NCBI RefSeq assembly: GCF_024594815.1 | Contig: NZ_JANJOU010000021.1 | Span: 30,985 to 94,984 of the forward strand | Source: Roseomonas populi | GTDB taxonomy: Bacteria > Pseudomonadota > Alphaproteobacteria > Acetobacterales > Acetobacteraceae | DNA: 64,000 nt | Direction: 5' to 3' | Notes under the pieces: model-generated | The model's database searches: none | Told to the model about the DNA's origin: nothing | What the model saw: the letters and a program-made list of their open reading frames with translations, nothing else | Part shown: positions 43,229 through 51,538 of the stretch, one piece after another | Layout of the letters: the number at the start of each line of letters is the position of its first letter | Numbering within the stretch: position 1 is the first letter of the stretch | Translations under genes and position numbers: made by a program

Positions 43229-44095
43229 CTACTCCCGCGCCCCGCGTACGCCTTCCGCCAGGGCCCGCACCCCGTCCAGCACCGCGCGCACCGTGCCTTT
43301 CGTGGCACGCCCGTCCTCGTCCAGCGTCCCCGCCAGGATCTCGATGAGGGAGGAGGCGACGACGGCGCCATCCGCCACTCGCACCGCATCCGCCGCCTGG
43401 GCCGGCGTCCGCACCCCGAAGCCGATCGCTACGGGCAGGTCGGTCGCCGCCCGGATGCGCGGGATGGCCGCCGCCAGGTCCGCCGCCTCGGCGGAGCGCG
43501 TGCCGGTGATGCCGGTGATGGCGACGTAGTAGATGAAGCCGCTCGCCCCATCGAGCACGGCCGGCAGCCGCGATTCCAGGGTGGTGGGCGCCACCAGCCG
43601 GACCATGTCCAGCCCGTGGGCGAAGGGCTGCACCTCGTCCGCCTCCTCCGGCGGCATGTCCACGATGATCAGGCCGTCCACGCCGGAGCAGCGGCAATCC
43701 TCGCAGAAGCGCTCCGGTCCGTAGGCGAGGATGGGGTTCAGGTACCCCATCAGCACCAGCGGCGTGTCCTCGTCGTCGCGCCGGAAGTCGCGCGCCATGG
43801 CCAGCGCGCCGGCCAGCGTGCCGCCCGCCTTCAGCGCGCGCTGCCCGGCCTTCTGCACGGTCGGGCCATCGGCGGCGGGATCGGTGAAGGGCACGCCGAT
43901 CTCGATCAGGTCCGCGCCGGCGCCGGGCATGCCGCGCAGGATGGCCATGCTCGTCGCCGGATCGGGGTCGTAGGCTTCCAGGAAGGGCATCAGCGCGCCG
44001 CGCCCTTCCGCGCGCAGCTTGGCGAAGCGCCGGGCGATGCGCCCGCCCGGCACGGGCTCGACGCAGCCCTCCGCCGCGGGGTTCGTCTCGCTCAT
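43229..44095 (-). CDS. trpA: tryptophan synthase alpha subunit
   Basis: A 288-residue TIM barrel that splits indole-3-glycerol phosphate into indole and glyceraldehyde 3-phosphate. The catalytic Glu65 and Asp76 are in LIEIGVPFTDPAADGPTVQ; MGYLNPILAYG, DGLIIVDMPPEEADE and FIYYVAITGITGTR are the usual loops, and GFGVRTPAQAADAV binds phosphate. About 20 residues of N-terminal leader precede the barrel. Its ATG overlaps the trpB stop (TGATG). Confidence 0.97.
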   Translation of the reverse strand: MSETNPAAEGCVEPVPGGRIARRFAKLRAEGRGALMPFLEAYDPDPATSMAILRGMPGAGADLIEIGVPFTDPAADGPTVQKAGQRALKAGGTLAGALAMARDFRRDDEDTPLVLMGYLNPILAYGPERFCEDCRCSGVDGLIIVDMPPEEADEVQPFAHGLDMVRLVAPTTLESRLPAVLDGASGFIYYVAITGITGTRSAEAADLAAAIPRIRAATDLPVAIGFGVRTPAQAADAVRVADGAVVASSLIEILAGTLDEDGRATKGTVRAVLDGVRALAEGVRGARE

Positions 44096-45312
44096 CAGAT
44101 CTCCACCCCCATGTGGTGGGCCACCGTGAAAATGTCCTTGTCACCCCGGCCGGAGAGGTTGAGGACGATGATGGAATCCTTCGGCATGGTCGGGGCGCGC
44201 TTGATCACCTCTGCCAGGCCGTGGGCGGATTCCAGGGCGGGGATGATCCCTTCCAGCCTGGAGCAGAGCTGGAAGGCGTCCAGCGCCTCGTCATCGGTCG
44301 CCGCCACGTACTCCACGCGCCCGATCTCGTGCAGCCAGGAATGCTCCGGCCCGATGCCCGGATAATCCAGCCCGGCGGAGATGGAGTGCGCCTCCGTGAT
44401 CTGCCCGTGCCGGTCCTGCAGCAGGTAGGTCTTGTTCCCGTGCAGCACGCCCGGCGCGCCGCCGTTGATGGCCGCGGCATGGGCGCCGGACTCGATCCCG
44501 CGCCCCGCCGCCTCTACACCCACCAGCTTCACCTCGGCATCGTCCAGGAACGGATGGAAGATCCCCATCGCGGAGGAACCGCCGCCGACGGCGCAGACCA
44601 CCACGTCCGGCAGCCGTCCCTCGATCGCCAGGCACTGCTCCTTCGTCTCATCCCCGATCACGCACTGGAAGTCCCGCACCATCTGCGGATAGGGCGCGGG
44701 GCCGGCGACGGTGCCGATGCAGTAGTAGGTGTCCTCCACGTTCGCGACCCAGTAGCGAAGCGCCTCGTTCATCGCGTCCTTCAGCGTGGCGGAGCCGGAG
44801 GTCACGGCGTTCACCTCCGCGCCCAGCAGCTTCATGCGGAACACGTTGGGCTTCTGCCGCTCCACGTCGGTCGCGCCCATGAAGACGGTGCAGGGCAGGT
44901 CGAACAGCGCGCAGGCCGTGGCGGTGGCCACGCCGTGCTGCCCCGCGCCCGTCTCCGCGATGATGCGTGTCTTGCCCATGCGCTTCGCCAGCATGATCTG
45001 CGCGATCACCGCGTTGATCTTGTGGGCGCCGGTGTGGTTCAGCTCCTCGCGCTTCAGGTAGACCTTCGCGCCGCCCAGGTGGTTCGTCAGCCGCTCCGCG
45101 AACCAGAGCGGGGAAGGGCGGCCCACATAGTCCTTCAGCAGCCGCCGCCATTCCCGCTCGAATTCCGGGTCCTTCCGCGCCGCGTCGTAGGCCTCCTGCA
45201 CCTCCGTGATGTTCGGCATCAGCGTCTCGGCCACGAAGCGGCCGCCGAACTCGCCGAAGCGGCCGCGGCTGTCCGGACCCATGCGGAGGGAATTGGGGAG
45301 GGGCTTGTTCAC
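44095..45312 (-). CDS. trpB: tryptophan synthase beta subunit
   Basis: A 405-residue PLP enzyme joining indole and serine to tryptophan. [17 protein letters not shown], the PLP Lys98 in [34 protein letters not shown] and the phosphate-binding [16 protein letters not shown] are all present, and the C-terminal [18 protein letters not shown] is typical. It forms the alpha-beta complex with the overlapping trpA product. An EamA exporter gene ends 50 bp upstream, so trpBA may be read from a promoter ahead of that gene or in this short gap. Confidence 0.97.
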   Translation of the reverse strand: MNKPLPNSLRMGPDSRGRFGEFGGRFVAETLMPNITEVQEAYDAARKDPEFEREWRRLLKDYVGRPSPLWFAERLTNHLGGAKVYLKREELNHTGAHKINAVIAQIMLAKRMGKTRIIAETGAGQHGVATATACALFDLPCTVFMGATDVERQKPNVFRMKLLGAEVNAVTSGSATLKDAMNEALRYWVANVEDTYYCIGTVAGPAPYPQMVRDFQCVIGDETKEQCLAIEGRLPDVVVCAVGGGSSAMGIFHPFLDDAEVKLVGVEAAGRGIESGAHAAAINGGAPGVLHGNKTYLLQDRHGQITEAHSISAGLDYPGIGPEHSWLHEIGRVEYVAATDDEALDAFQLCSRLEGIIPALESAHGLAEVIKRAPTMPKDSIIVLNLSGRGDKDIFTVAHHMGVEI

Positions 45313-45362
45313 GGCGGCAGTCTCCCGTGCGTGGTTGGCCCGAAATTACGGGCGAGGGGGTC

Positions 45363-46247
45363 TTAGCGTGCGGCGGGGGCGGGGTCACGCCGCCATCGCA
45401 GGACCCCGATTCCCAATCCCGCCAGTACCAGCGCCATCCCCGCCAGGCGGACCGGCCCGAAGCTCTCACCCAGCACCAGCGCCGCGGAGGCCGCGCCCGT
45501 GATCGGCACCAGCAGCGCGAAGGGGGCGACCGTGGTGGCCGGGTAGCGGGCCATCAGGAACCCCCAGATGCCATAGCCGATGGAGGTGGCGGCCACCGCG
45601 ACATAGAGCACCCCCGCCACCCCGCCCCATTGAAGGTGCGTCAGCGCATGGGCCACCGTGTCCGGCCCCTCCAGCGCCAGGGACATGGCGGACAGGGGCA
45701 GGATGGGCACCAGGCTCATCCAGGACATCAGCCCCAGCGCATCCCCGGTCCTGCCCGCACCGCGCAGCAGCACGTTCCCCACTGCCCAGCAGGCCGCGCT
45801 TGCCAGGCATAGCCCCAGCCCGAGCGCCGTCACTCCGCCACCGCCCACTGTGCTCGCGATCAGCCCCAACCCCAGGAAGGCTACACCCATTCCGGCGATG
45901 GTGCGGGGGGTCGGCCGCTCCCGCAGTACCGCCGCGGCGATCAGCCCGGTCATGAAGGCCTGTGACTGCTGCGTGACCGAGGCCAGCCCCGGCGGCATCC
46001 CCGCCGCCATTCCCGTGAACAGCAGCGCGAACTGCCCGACGAAGAGGAAAGCGCCGATCGCCAGCAGCCGCCCCGTGGTGATCATCGGCCGGGGCAGCCA
46101 CAGCACGGGGATGGCGGCGATCACGAAGCGCAGCGCCGCCATCAGCAGCGGCGGCATGCCGGAATCCAGCGCCACCCGGATCATGACGAAGTTGAAGCCC
46201 CAGAGCGCGGTGGTGAGCAGCGCGAGGGCGATGTGAGAGGGCTTCAC
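45363..46247 (-). CDS. EamA-family (DMT superfamily) transporter
   Basis: A 294-residue ten-helix exporter. Both EamA repeats can be seen: IALALLTTALWGFNFVMIRV with RFVIAAIPVLWLPRPMI at the start, and LGLCLASAACWAVGNVLL with FALLVPITGAASAALVLGES in the second half. Start GTG at 46247, since the sequence before it belongs to a repeat element. Family members export amino acids and metabolites; the place between trpF and trpB makes an aromatic or amino-acid substrate an idea only. Confidence 0.88.
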   Translation of the reverse strand: MKPSHIALALLTTALWGFNFVMIRVALDSGMPPLLMAALRFVIAAIPVLWLPRPMITTGRLLAIGAFLFVGQFALLFTGMAAGMPPGLASVTQQSQAFMTGLIAAAVLRERPTPRTIAGMGVAFLGLGLIASTVGGGGVTALGLGLCLASAACWAVGNVLLRGAGRTGDALGLMSWMSLVPILPLSAMSLALEGPDTVAHALTHLQWGGVAGVLYVAVAATSIGYGIWGFLMARYPATTVAPFALLVPITGAASAALVLGESFGPVRLAGMALVLAGLGIGVLRWRRDPAPAAR

Positions 46248-46491
46248 GCGGGTTGCCCCAGGGGGAGGGAGAAGGAATTCTCCCCTCCCCTGGAACCCCA
46301 CCCCTCATCTCCTTCTGAGAGACTGCCGTGGAAGGCGCGGCTGGCGGTTCGCCGAGGCTCCATGAGCCTCGGCGCGGGGCATGTCTCCCCAGGACCAACG
46401 GCTAGAAGAAGATGATGGGGGTCTGGGGGAAGGACTCCTTCTTCCCCCGGCGGAGGGTTCGGGAGGCGGAGCCTCCCGGGGGTGGCGGCGG
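46248..46491 (+). repeat. composite hairpin element, copy I (subfamily II)
   Basis: Between the eamA start and the trpF stop. hp1 is at 46258-46293 (CCAGGGGGAGGGAGAA, GGAA, TTCTCCCCTCCCCTGG, one slip), hp2 at 46350-46374 (CGCCGAGGCTC, CAT, GAGCCTCGGCG, perfect). A second, shorter hp1 (GGGGGAAGGACTCCTTCTTCCCCC) follows at about 46432-46458 and a CGGGAGGC-GGA-GCCTCCCG hairpin (hp3-like) at 46461-46480. It splits the trp genes into two groups. Confidence 0.8.
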
Positions 46492-47142
46492 TCATGTTCC
46501 CCGCGCCGCGCGCAGGAAGGCCGCGATCCGGGCCGAGTCCTTCACGCCGCGCGCCCGCTCCACGCCGGAGGAGACGTCCACGCCCGGCGCGCCGGTAGCA
46601 CGGACGGCCTCGGCCACGTTGTCCGGCGTCAGGCCGCCGGCGAGGAGCCAGGGGCGGGGAATGGGGCGGCCGGAGAGGAGGGACCAGTCGAAGGTGGTTG
46701 CGTTGCCGCCGGGCAGGGGGGCGCCGGGCGGGGCCTTGGCGTCCAGCAGGAAGGCGTCGGCGACGGGGGCGTAGGTCTCCAGCGCGTCGAGGTCGGCGGG
46801 GGTGGCGATGCCCAGGACCTTCATGACGGGCAGGGAGAAGCGGGTTCGCAGGGCGGCGGTGCGCTCCGGCGTTTCCTCGCCGTGGAGTTGGAGCATGTCC
46901 AGGTCCACGGCGGCGAGGACGGCGGCGATGGCGTCGTCGGTGGCGTCCACGAAGAGGCCGACGCGGAGGGGGGCGCCGTCCTCCTGCGCGGGCATGTGGG
47001 CGGAGAGGGCGGCGGCTGCCTCGGGCGAGAGGTAGCGGGGGGAGGGAGGGAAGAAGTTGAGGCCGATCATGTCGGCGCCGCCCTGGAGCGCGGCGTCCAG
47101 GCCGGGGGTGTCGGTGAGGCCGCAAATCTTGGCGAGGGTCAT
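46492..47142 (-). CDS. trpF: phosphoribosylanthranilate isomerase
   Basis: A 216-residue TIM barrel for the third step of tryptophan synthesis from chorismate. [20 protein letters not shown] carries the catalytic Cys7; [42 protein letters not shown], the catalytic Asp in [24 protein letters not shown] and [16 protein letters not shown] follow in order. Its ATG overlaps the pyrF stop (ATGA). The Trp pathway genes here are trpF, B and A only. Confidence 0.96.
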   Translation of the reverse strand: MTLAKICGLTDTPGLDAALQGGADMIGLNFFPPSPRYLSPEAAAALSAHMPAQEDGAPLRVGLFVDATDDAIAAVLAAVDLDMLQLHGEETPERTAALRTRFSLPVMKVLGIATPADLDALETYAPVADAFLLDAKAPPGAPLPGGNATTFDWSLLSGRPIPRPWLLAGGLTPDNVAEAVRATGAPGVDVSSGVERARGVKDSARIAAFLRAARGT

Positions 47143-47846
47143 GGGCGGAGGGACTCCGCGATGGCGGCGGCGGCGGCGGCGGGATCCGGGGCGGCGGTGA
47201 TGGGGCGGCCGATCACCAGCCAGTCGGCGCCGGCATCCGCCGTTTCCTGGGGGGTGGCGATGCGGGACTGGTCGTCGGCGGCGCTGCCGGCGGGGCGGAT
47301 GCCGGGGACGACGAGCAGGGGCTGCGTGCCGTGGGCGGCGCGGATGAGGGGGACTTCGCGGGGTGAGCAGACGAGGCCGTCGGCGCCGGCGTCCAGTGCT
47401 AGGCGGGCGAGGCGGAGGACCTGCTGGGCGGGGCCGCCGGAGACGCCGGTGGCGGCGAGGGTGGCGGCATCGGTGCTGGTGAGGACGGTGACGGCGAGGA
47501 TGGCGGGGCGGTCCGGGCCGTACTCCTCGGCGGCGCGGCGGGCGGCCTCCACCATGGCAGGGCCACCGCCGGCGTGGATGGTGAGCATGGCGGGGCGGAG
47601 GGCGCAGGCGGAGCGGACGGCGCCGGCGACGGTGTTCGGGATGTCGTGGAACTTCAGGTCCAGGAAGATCGGGGCCTTCGCGGCGATGCGGGCGATGGCG
47701 GCGGGGCCGTTGGCGACGAAGTATTCCAGGCCGAGCTTCAGGCAACCGACATGGGGGGACAGCGCATCCGCCCAGCGTTCCGCCTGTTCCGGGCTGCCCG
47801 TGTCCAGGGCGGCGATGATGCCGGCGCGGTTGGGGCGGGGGATCAT
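47139..47846 (-). CDS. pyrF: orotidine 5'-phosphate decarboxylase
   Basis: A 235-residue enzyme making UMP from OMP. The catalytic array is in [20 protein letters not shown] (Lys65 in the Asp-Lys pair) with [20 protein letters not shown] before it and [20 protein letters not shown] with [14 protein letters not shown] after. Length is standard. It overlaps trpF downstream and, by ATGA, a low-complexity open frame upstream. Confidence 0.96.
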   Translation of the reverse strand: MIPRPNRAGIIAALDTGSPEQAERWADALSPHVGCLKLGLEYFVANGPAAIARIAAKAPIFLDLKFHDIPNTVAGAVRSACALRPAMLTIHAGGGPAMVEAARRAAEEYGPDRPAILAVTVLTSTDAATLAATGVSGGPAQQVLRLARLALDAGADGLVCSPREVPLIRAAHGTQPLLVVPGIRPAGSAADDQSRIATPQETADAGADWLVIGRPITAAPDPAAAAAAIAESLRP

Positions 47847-48202
47847 GGCTGGTTCTCCTCAGGGCGCATCGCCGCTGCCGATCCGGGGCGCGTTGCGGGC
47901 CGCCCTGGCGCGGGGGCCGGGCGGGGGAGGCGGTATTCCGGCTGGGCGGCCGCGTCCAGCCCGTTGGGGGTGGGACGGTGGCAGGTGGGGTTGCTCGCGC
48001 GGGGAGGTGGCAAGGCCGGGTGGGCGTGGCGGCGCGGCGGGGTGCCGGGTTGGAAGGTGGTGTTCCGGTGGGTGCCGGGTTCGGGGGTGGCGGTCCGGCG
48101 GGTGCGGGGTTGGGGAGTGGTGGTCCGGCGGGGGCCGGGGGTGGTTTGGGACGTTTGCGGGGTGCGGGGGGCCGCGGGGGGTTGCCCCGCGGCCCGGCGC
48201 AT
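47843..48202 (-). CDS. Pro/Thr/Arg-rich low-complexity ORF between argG and pyrF
   Basis: A 119-codon frame that overlaps argG at its start (TGATG) and pyrF at its stop (ATGA), which is the spacing of a translated operon gene. Its product has no recognisable domain: it opens [16 protein letters not shown] and is built in part from 10-residue units such as [10 protein letters not shown] and [10 protein letters not shown], coded by a 30-bp tandem repeat. Either a fast-evolving small protein or a spacer kept open by base composition. No signal peptide or membrane segment. Confidence 0.4.
   Translation of the reverse strand: MRRAAGQPPAAPRTPQTSQTTPGPRRTTTPQPRTRRTATPEPGTHRNTTFQPGTPPRRHAHPALPPPRASNPTCHRPTPNGLDAAAQPEYRLPRPAPAPGRPATRPGSAAAMRPEENQP
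48041..48150. repeat. 30-bp tandem repeat (three units and a partial)
   Basis: Units 48041-48070, 48071-48100 and 48101-48130 begin GGTGCCGGGTT or GGTGCGGGGTT and end GGTCCGGCG or GTTCCGGTG; a partial fourth runs to about 48150. The plus strand is extremely G-rich (runs of 3-5 G), so G-quadruplex formation is possible. The unit length is a multiple of three, so the overlapping ORF stays open whatever the copy number. Confidence 0.8.
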
Positions 48203-49437
48203 CAGAGAGCGCCGCCCTTGCGGCCGGCCATGGCGCCGAGGCGCAGGCGCAGCGCGTTCAGCTTGATGAAGCCCTGGGCGTCGAACTGGTCGTAGGCGCC
48301 CTGGTCTTCCTCAAACGTGACGTGCTTCATCGAGTAGAGGCTGTGGGGGCTGCGGCGGCCGGTGACGATGGTGTTGCCCTTGTAGAGCTTCAGGCGGACC
48401 TCGCCTGACACGGAGGCCTGGGAGGCATCGGCCATGGCCTGGATCATGCGGCGTTCCGGGGAGAACCAGAAGCCGTTGTAGATCAGCTCCGCGTAGCGGG
48501 GCATGAGGCTGTCCTTCAGGTGGGCAGCTTCGCGATCCAGGGTGATGGATTCCATCGCGCGGTGGGCGGTGTAGAGGATGGTGCCGCCGGGGGTTTCGTA
48601 GGCGCCGCGGGACTTCATGCCGACGAAGCGATTCTCCACCAGGTCCAGGCGGCCGATCCCGTTCTCCTTGCCGAGCGTGTTCAGGCGGGTGAGCAGGGTG
48701 GCGGGAGACATGGCTTCATCGTTGATCGCGACGGCGTCGCCGCGCTCGAACCGGATGGTGATTTCCGTGACCTTGTCCGGGGCATCGACTGGGGAGACGG
48801 TGCGCTGCCAGACGATCTCGGGCGGCTCGTCCCACGGCTCCTCCAGCACCTTACCTTCGGAGCTGCTGTGGAGGAGGTTGGCATCGACGGAGAAGGGGCT
48901 TTCGCCGCGCTTGTCCTTGGCGATGGGGATCTGGTGTTCTTCCGCGAACTGGATGAGGCGGGTGCGGGAGGTGAGGTCCCATTCGCGCCAGGGGGCGATG
49001 ACCTTCACGTCTGGCTTCAGGGCGTAGTAGGCGATCTCGAACCGGACCTGATCGTTGCCCTTGCCGGTGGCGCCGTGGGAGACGGCGTCTGCCCCGACCT
49101 TCTCCGCGATCTCGATCTGGCGCTGGGCGATGAGGGGGCGGGCGATGGAGGTGCCGAGGAGGTAGCAGCCCTCGTACAGCGCGTTCATGCGGAACATCGG
49201 GAAGACGAAGTCCCGCGTGAATTCCTCACGCAGGTCGTCCATGAAGATGTTCTCCTCCTTGATGCCGAGGAGGCGGGCCTTTTCCCGGGCCGGGCCGAGT
49301 TCCTCACCCTGGCCGAGATCGGCGGTGAAGGTGACGACTTCAGCGCTGTAGGTGGTTTGGAGCCATTTGAGGATGACGGAGGTGTCCAGCCCGCCGGAGT
49401 AGGCGAGGACGACCTTCTTCACGTCTTTCACGGGCAT
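48202..49437 (-). CDS. argG: argininosuccinate synthase
   Basis: A 411-residue enzyme joining citrulline and aspartate with ATP, the next-to-last arginine step. The PP-loop is [46 protein letters not shown] and [20 protein letters not shown] bind substrates. Length is standard. The start at 49437 begins exactly at the family N-terminus ([15 protein letters not shown]); an upstream extension is not protein-like. It is the first gene of the leftward argG-orf-pyrF-trpF run. Confidence 0.97.
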   Translation of the reverse strand: MPVKDVKKVVLAYSGGLDTSVILKWLQTTYSAEVVTFTADLGQGEELGPAREKARLLGIKEENIFMDDLREEFTRDFVFPMFRMNALYEGCYLLGTSIARPLIAQRQIEIAEKVGADAVSHGATGKGNDQVRFEIAYYALKPDVKVIAPWREWDLTSRTRLIQFAEEHQIPIAKDKRGESPFSVDANLLHSSSEGKVLEEPWDEPPEIVWQRTVSPVDAPDKVTEITIRFERGDAVAINDEAMSPATLLTRLNTLGKENGIGRLDLVENRFVGMKSRGAYETPGGTILYTAHRAMESITLDREAAHLKDSLMPRYAELIYNGFWFSPERRMIQAMADASQASVSGEVRLKLYKGNTIVTGRRSPHSLYSMKHVTFEEDQGAYDQFDAQGFIKLNALRLRLGAMAGRKGGAL

Positions 49438-49665
49438 GGGAATGCGCCTTCCGCGGGAGAAATCCGGCGGGATGTGCCGCAGCGCAGCGGCCGGGGCAAG
49501 CCAGAGGCTTGCCGCAGCCGATGCGCTGCGAGCGCGGCGCGAAGCGCTGCCGCCCGTGTGGAGGCCGGGTGAGGCACCAGGGCAACGCGCAGCGTTGTCC
49601 CGCCCCACCCGCGACGCAGGACGCGGGACGGTGGGATGCTGGGCGCCGTGGCGGGGGTGGGCAGG
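49438..49665. other. hairpin-rich leader upstream of argG
   Basis: No gene seen. The gap holds several short hairpins with 3-nt loops: GGCAAGCC-AGA-GGCTTGCC (49495-49513), CAACGC-GCA-GCGTTG (about 49583-49597), and a CCCGCG/CGCGGG pair (49608-49627). It should contain the argG promoter; the hairpins could act as a leader structure or be worn repeat modules. Confidence 0.5.
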
Positions 49666-50256
49666 TTACGGCCAGCCATAGCGGACCACCCGGGGCATGG
49701 ATTTGCGGCCGAGCGCCGCCCTTGCGAGCCAGGCCATGGATTTGAGGTGCTGCCTTGCCGCCGCGACCGCCGCCTTCGTGGCCGCGAAGCGGGGTGGCGG
49801 GCAGCGGGCGAGCATTTCGGACAAAAGGGGATCCGGCAGGAGCCAGGGCGGGCCGTTTAGGGCGGTTCTTAGGCCCAATTTCCTGATGAGCAGGAGAAGG
49901 GGCATGCCGCCGAGGCGGGCGGCGCGGCGGGTGGCGCGGCAGATGGCGTATTCGATCTGACGCAGCGGGTGGTTGGGGGCGCAATCGGCCAGGGCTTCGA
50001 GGAGGCGGTGCCAGAGGCCGCCATGGGTGAGGCGGCGGAAGAAGCGGGCGACGGTTTGGGCGTTGCCGTAGCTGGAGGGGAGGGTTTTCCACGCATCGCC
50101 CGGTGTGTGGGCGAGGTGGAAGATGGCGTTCATGCGGTGGCGGAGATCAGCGGTGCGGCGGCCCTGGGGGGAGCGGGGGAGGACGTAGGGGAGGAGGGCG
50201 TGCCACTGGAGGTCGGTGAGGGGGGCGAAGGAGCGGGGTGGGGTGAGGGAACACAT
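49666..50256 (-). CDS. orphan IS5-type (DUF4096) transposase-like protein without DDE domain
   Basis: A 196-residue protein. Residues 10-85 match the N-terminal DUF4096 domain of IS5-group transposases (APLTDLQWHALLPYVLPRSP, AWKTLPSSYGNAQTVARFFR, RLTHGGLWHRLLEALA). The rest is basic and helical and lacks the DDE catalytic motifs, and no terminal repeats of an IS are visible. It is therefore a domesticated or truncated transposase. A 26-bp inverted repeat (CAGAGCGG ... CCGCTCTG, 50257-50282) just upstream, next to AT-rich sequence, could be its operator or an old IS end. Confidence 0.65.
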   Translation of the reverse strand: MCSLTPPRSFAPLTDLQWHALLPYVLPRSPQGRRTADLRHRMNAIFHLAHTPGDAWKTLPSSYGNAQTVARFFRRLTHGGLWHRLLEALADCAPNHPLRQIEYAICRATRRAARLGGMPLLLLIRKLGLRTALNGPPWLLPDPLLSEMLARCPPPRFAATKAAVAAARQHLKSMAWLARAALGRKSMPRVVRYGWP

Positions 50257-50307
50257 CAGAGCGGGCTCCTGCTACCGCTCTGGTTGTATAGGAAAAAATA
50301 CTCTTAG

Positions 50308-50604
50308 TCAAGCATTCGCATAGGGCGACCCCGGCCAGGGGTTGAACGGGATGAGGTTCACCTTCACCGGCAGCCCCTGGAGCAACCGGACGAGTTCGCG
50401 GGCCTCGGCCTCGCTGTCGTTGATGCCGTCCAGCATGACGTACTCGAAGGTGATGCGGCGGGCGTTGGAGGCGCCGGGGTAGCGGTGGCAGGCCGCCACC
50501 AGCTCTTCGATGGGGTATTTGCGGTTGAGGGGGACGATCTCGTCCCGCAGCTCGTTGGCGACGGCGTGGAGGGAGACGGCGAGGTTGACGCCGAGCTCGG
50601 CGCC
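50308..50604 (-). pseudogene. duplicated internal fragment of rlmN
   Basis: This stretch repeats 51699-51985 of the intact rlmN gene (offset 1381 bp). It encodes [20 protein letters not shown] through to [12 protein letters not shown] and stops. It lacks the N-terminal 250 residues with the Fe-S Cys motif and the last 40 residues with the catalytic Cys, so it cannot be active. Most of the block is nearly identical to the parent; the left end (about 50360-50405) has many changes. Confidence 0.88.
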
Positions 50605-50817
50605 AACTCCGGAAAGGGCTTCGGGCAGGGCGCGTCCCATGAGGAAGATGAACGGATCGGAGCCAAGAGCGCCGCCCCCCACTCGCGAAACCGTGTCGCC
50701 CACCCCACCCCCGGCTCCCCCTATCGTCACGAATCCGGAACGGCTCCGCCCCCCGGCCAAGCCCGTCCGGACGGATCGTCCAGCAACGGACGACCACGCC
50801 AAGGGAGGACACTGCCC

Positions 50818-51459
50818 ATGCGTCTTCGTCCTTTGCTCGCTGCCCTGCCGCTCACCTTGCTCCTGGCAGGCCAGGCCCATGCAGGGCTGCTGTTCAGCGC
50901 CACGCTGACCAACTCGCAGGAGGTTCCGCCGACGGTGCCGACCACCACCACCGGCGCCCCGCGGCCGACCTCCTTCGGGACGGCCACGCTTGAGCTGAAC
51001 GACGCGCAGACCGCGCTGACGATGCAGATGTCGGTCTCCAACATCGACTTCACGGGGTCGCAGACGACCGATGTGAACGACAACCTGACGGTGGCGCATA
51101 TCCACGCGGCGGCCCCGCCCGGGGCGACGGCGGGCGTGGTGTGGGGGTTCATCGGGACGCCGTTCAACGACACCAACCCGACGGACACGATCGTGACGGC
51201 CCTGGTGAACGGGGTGGGCGGGACCGTCACGACCAAGTGGGACCTGACGGAGGGGAACAACACGACGCTGGCGGCGCAGCTGCCGAACATCCTGGCGGGG
51301 CTGGCCTACATCAACTTCCACACGGTGCAGTTCGCCAGCGGGGAGATCCGCGGGCAGATCGTGCGCGTGCCGGAGCCGGCCTCGCTGGGGTTGCTGGCCG
51401 TTGGGCTGGTGGGGCTGGTCGGGGCCTCGCGCGCGCGGCGGCGGGCCGGGGCGGGCTGA
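50818..51459 (+). CDS. CHRD-domain protein with PEP-CTERM sorting signal
   Basis: A 213-residue exported protein. Signal peptide 1-22 ([17 protein letters not shown]). The body is a CHRD domain ([60 protein letters not shown]), a fold found in bacterial surface proteins. It ends with [19 protein letters not shown] then ASRARRR, the three parts of a PEP-CTERM signal recognised by exosortase. It lies between the rlmN fragment and rlmN, with the start fixed by the signal peptide. No exosortase gene is in this window. Confidence 0.88.
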   Translation: MRLRPLLAALPLTLLLAGQAHAGLLFSATLTNSQEVPPTVPTTTTGAPRPTSFGTATLELNDAQTALTMQMSVSNIDFTGSQTTDVNDNLTVAHIHAAAPPGATAGVVWGFIGTPFNDTNPTDTIVTALVNGVGGTVTTKWDLTEGNNTTLAAQLPNILAGLAYINFHTVQFASGEIRGQIVRVPEPASLGLLAVGLVGLVGASRARRRAGAG

Positions 51460-51504
51460 GGCCCGGCCGGGACGGCTGCGGAGTTCTTACAGGGGAGAGA
51501 GGGG

Positions 51505-51531
51505 GCAGGGGGAGATCCGTTCTCCCCCTGC
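51505..51531. terminator. bidirectional terminator, CHRD gene / rlmN
   Basis: An 11-bp stem (GCAGGGGGAGA, TCCGT, TCTCCCCCTGC), 8 bp from the rlmN stop and 45 bp past the CHRD stop, followed by TCTCGTTTC. Its arms resemble hp1 of subfamily II. Confidence 0.65.
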
Positions 51532-51538
51532 TCTCGTT

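Noticed and set aside
48041..48150. Possible CRISPR array
   Set aside because: The 30-bp units are contiguous and similar throughout, with no unique spacers, and no cas genes are near.
50308..51321. A 337-codon minus-strand frame from the rlmN fragment through the CHRD gene
   Set aside because: Only the first 297 bp have protein homology (to RlmN); the rest is antisense to the CHRD gene, whose signal peptide and PEP-CTERM tail are clear.
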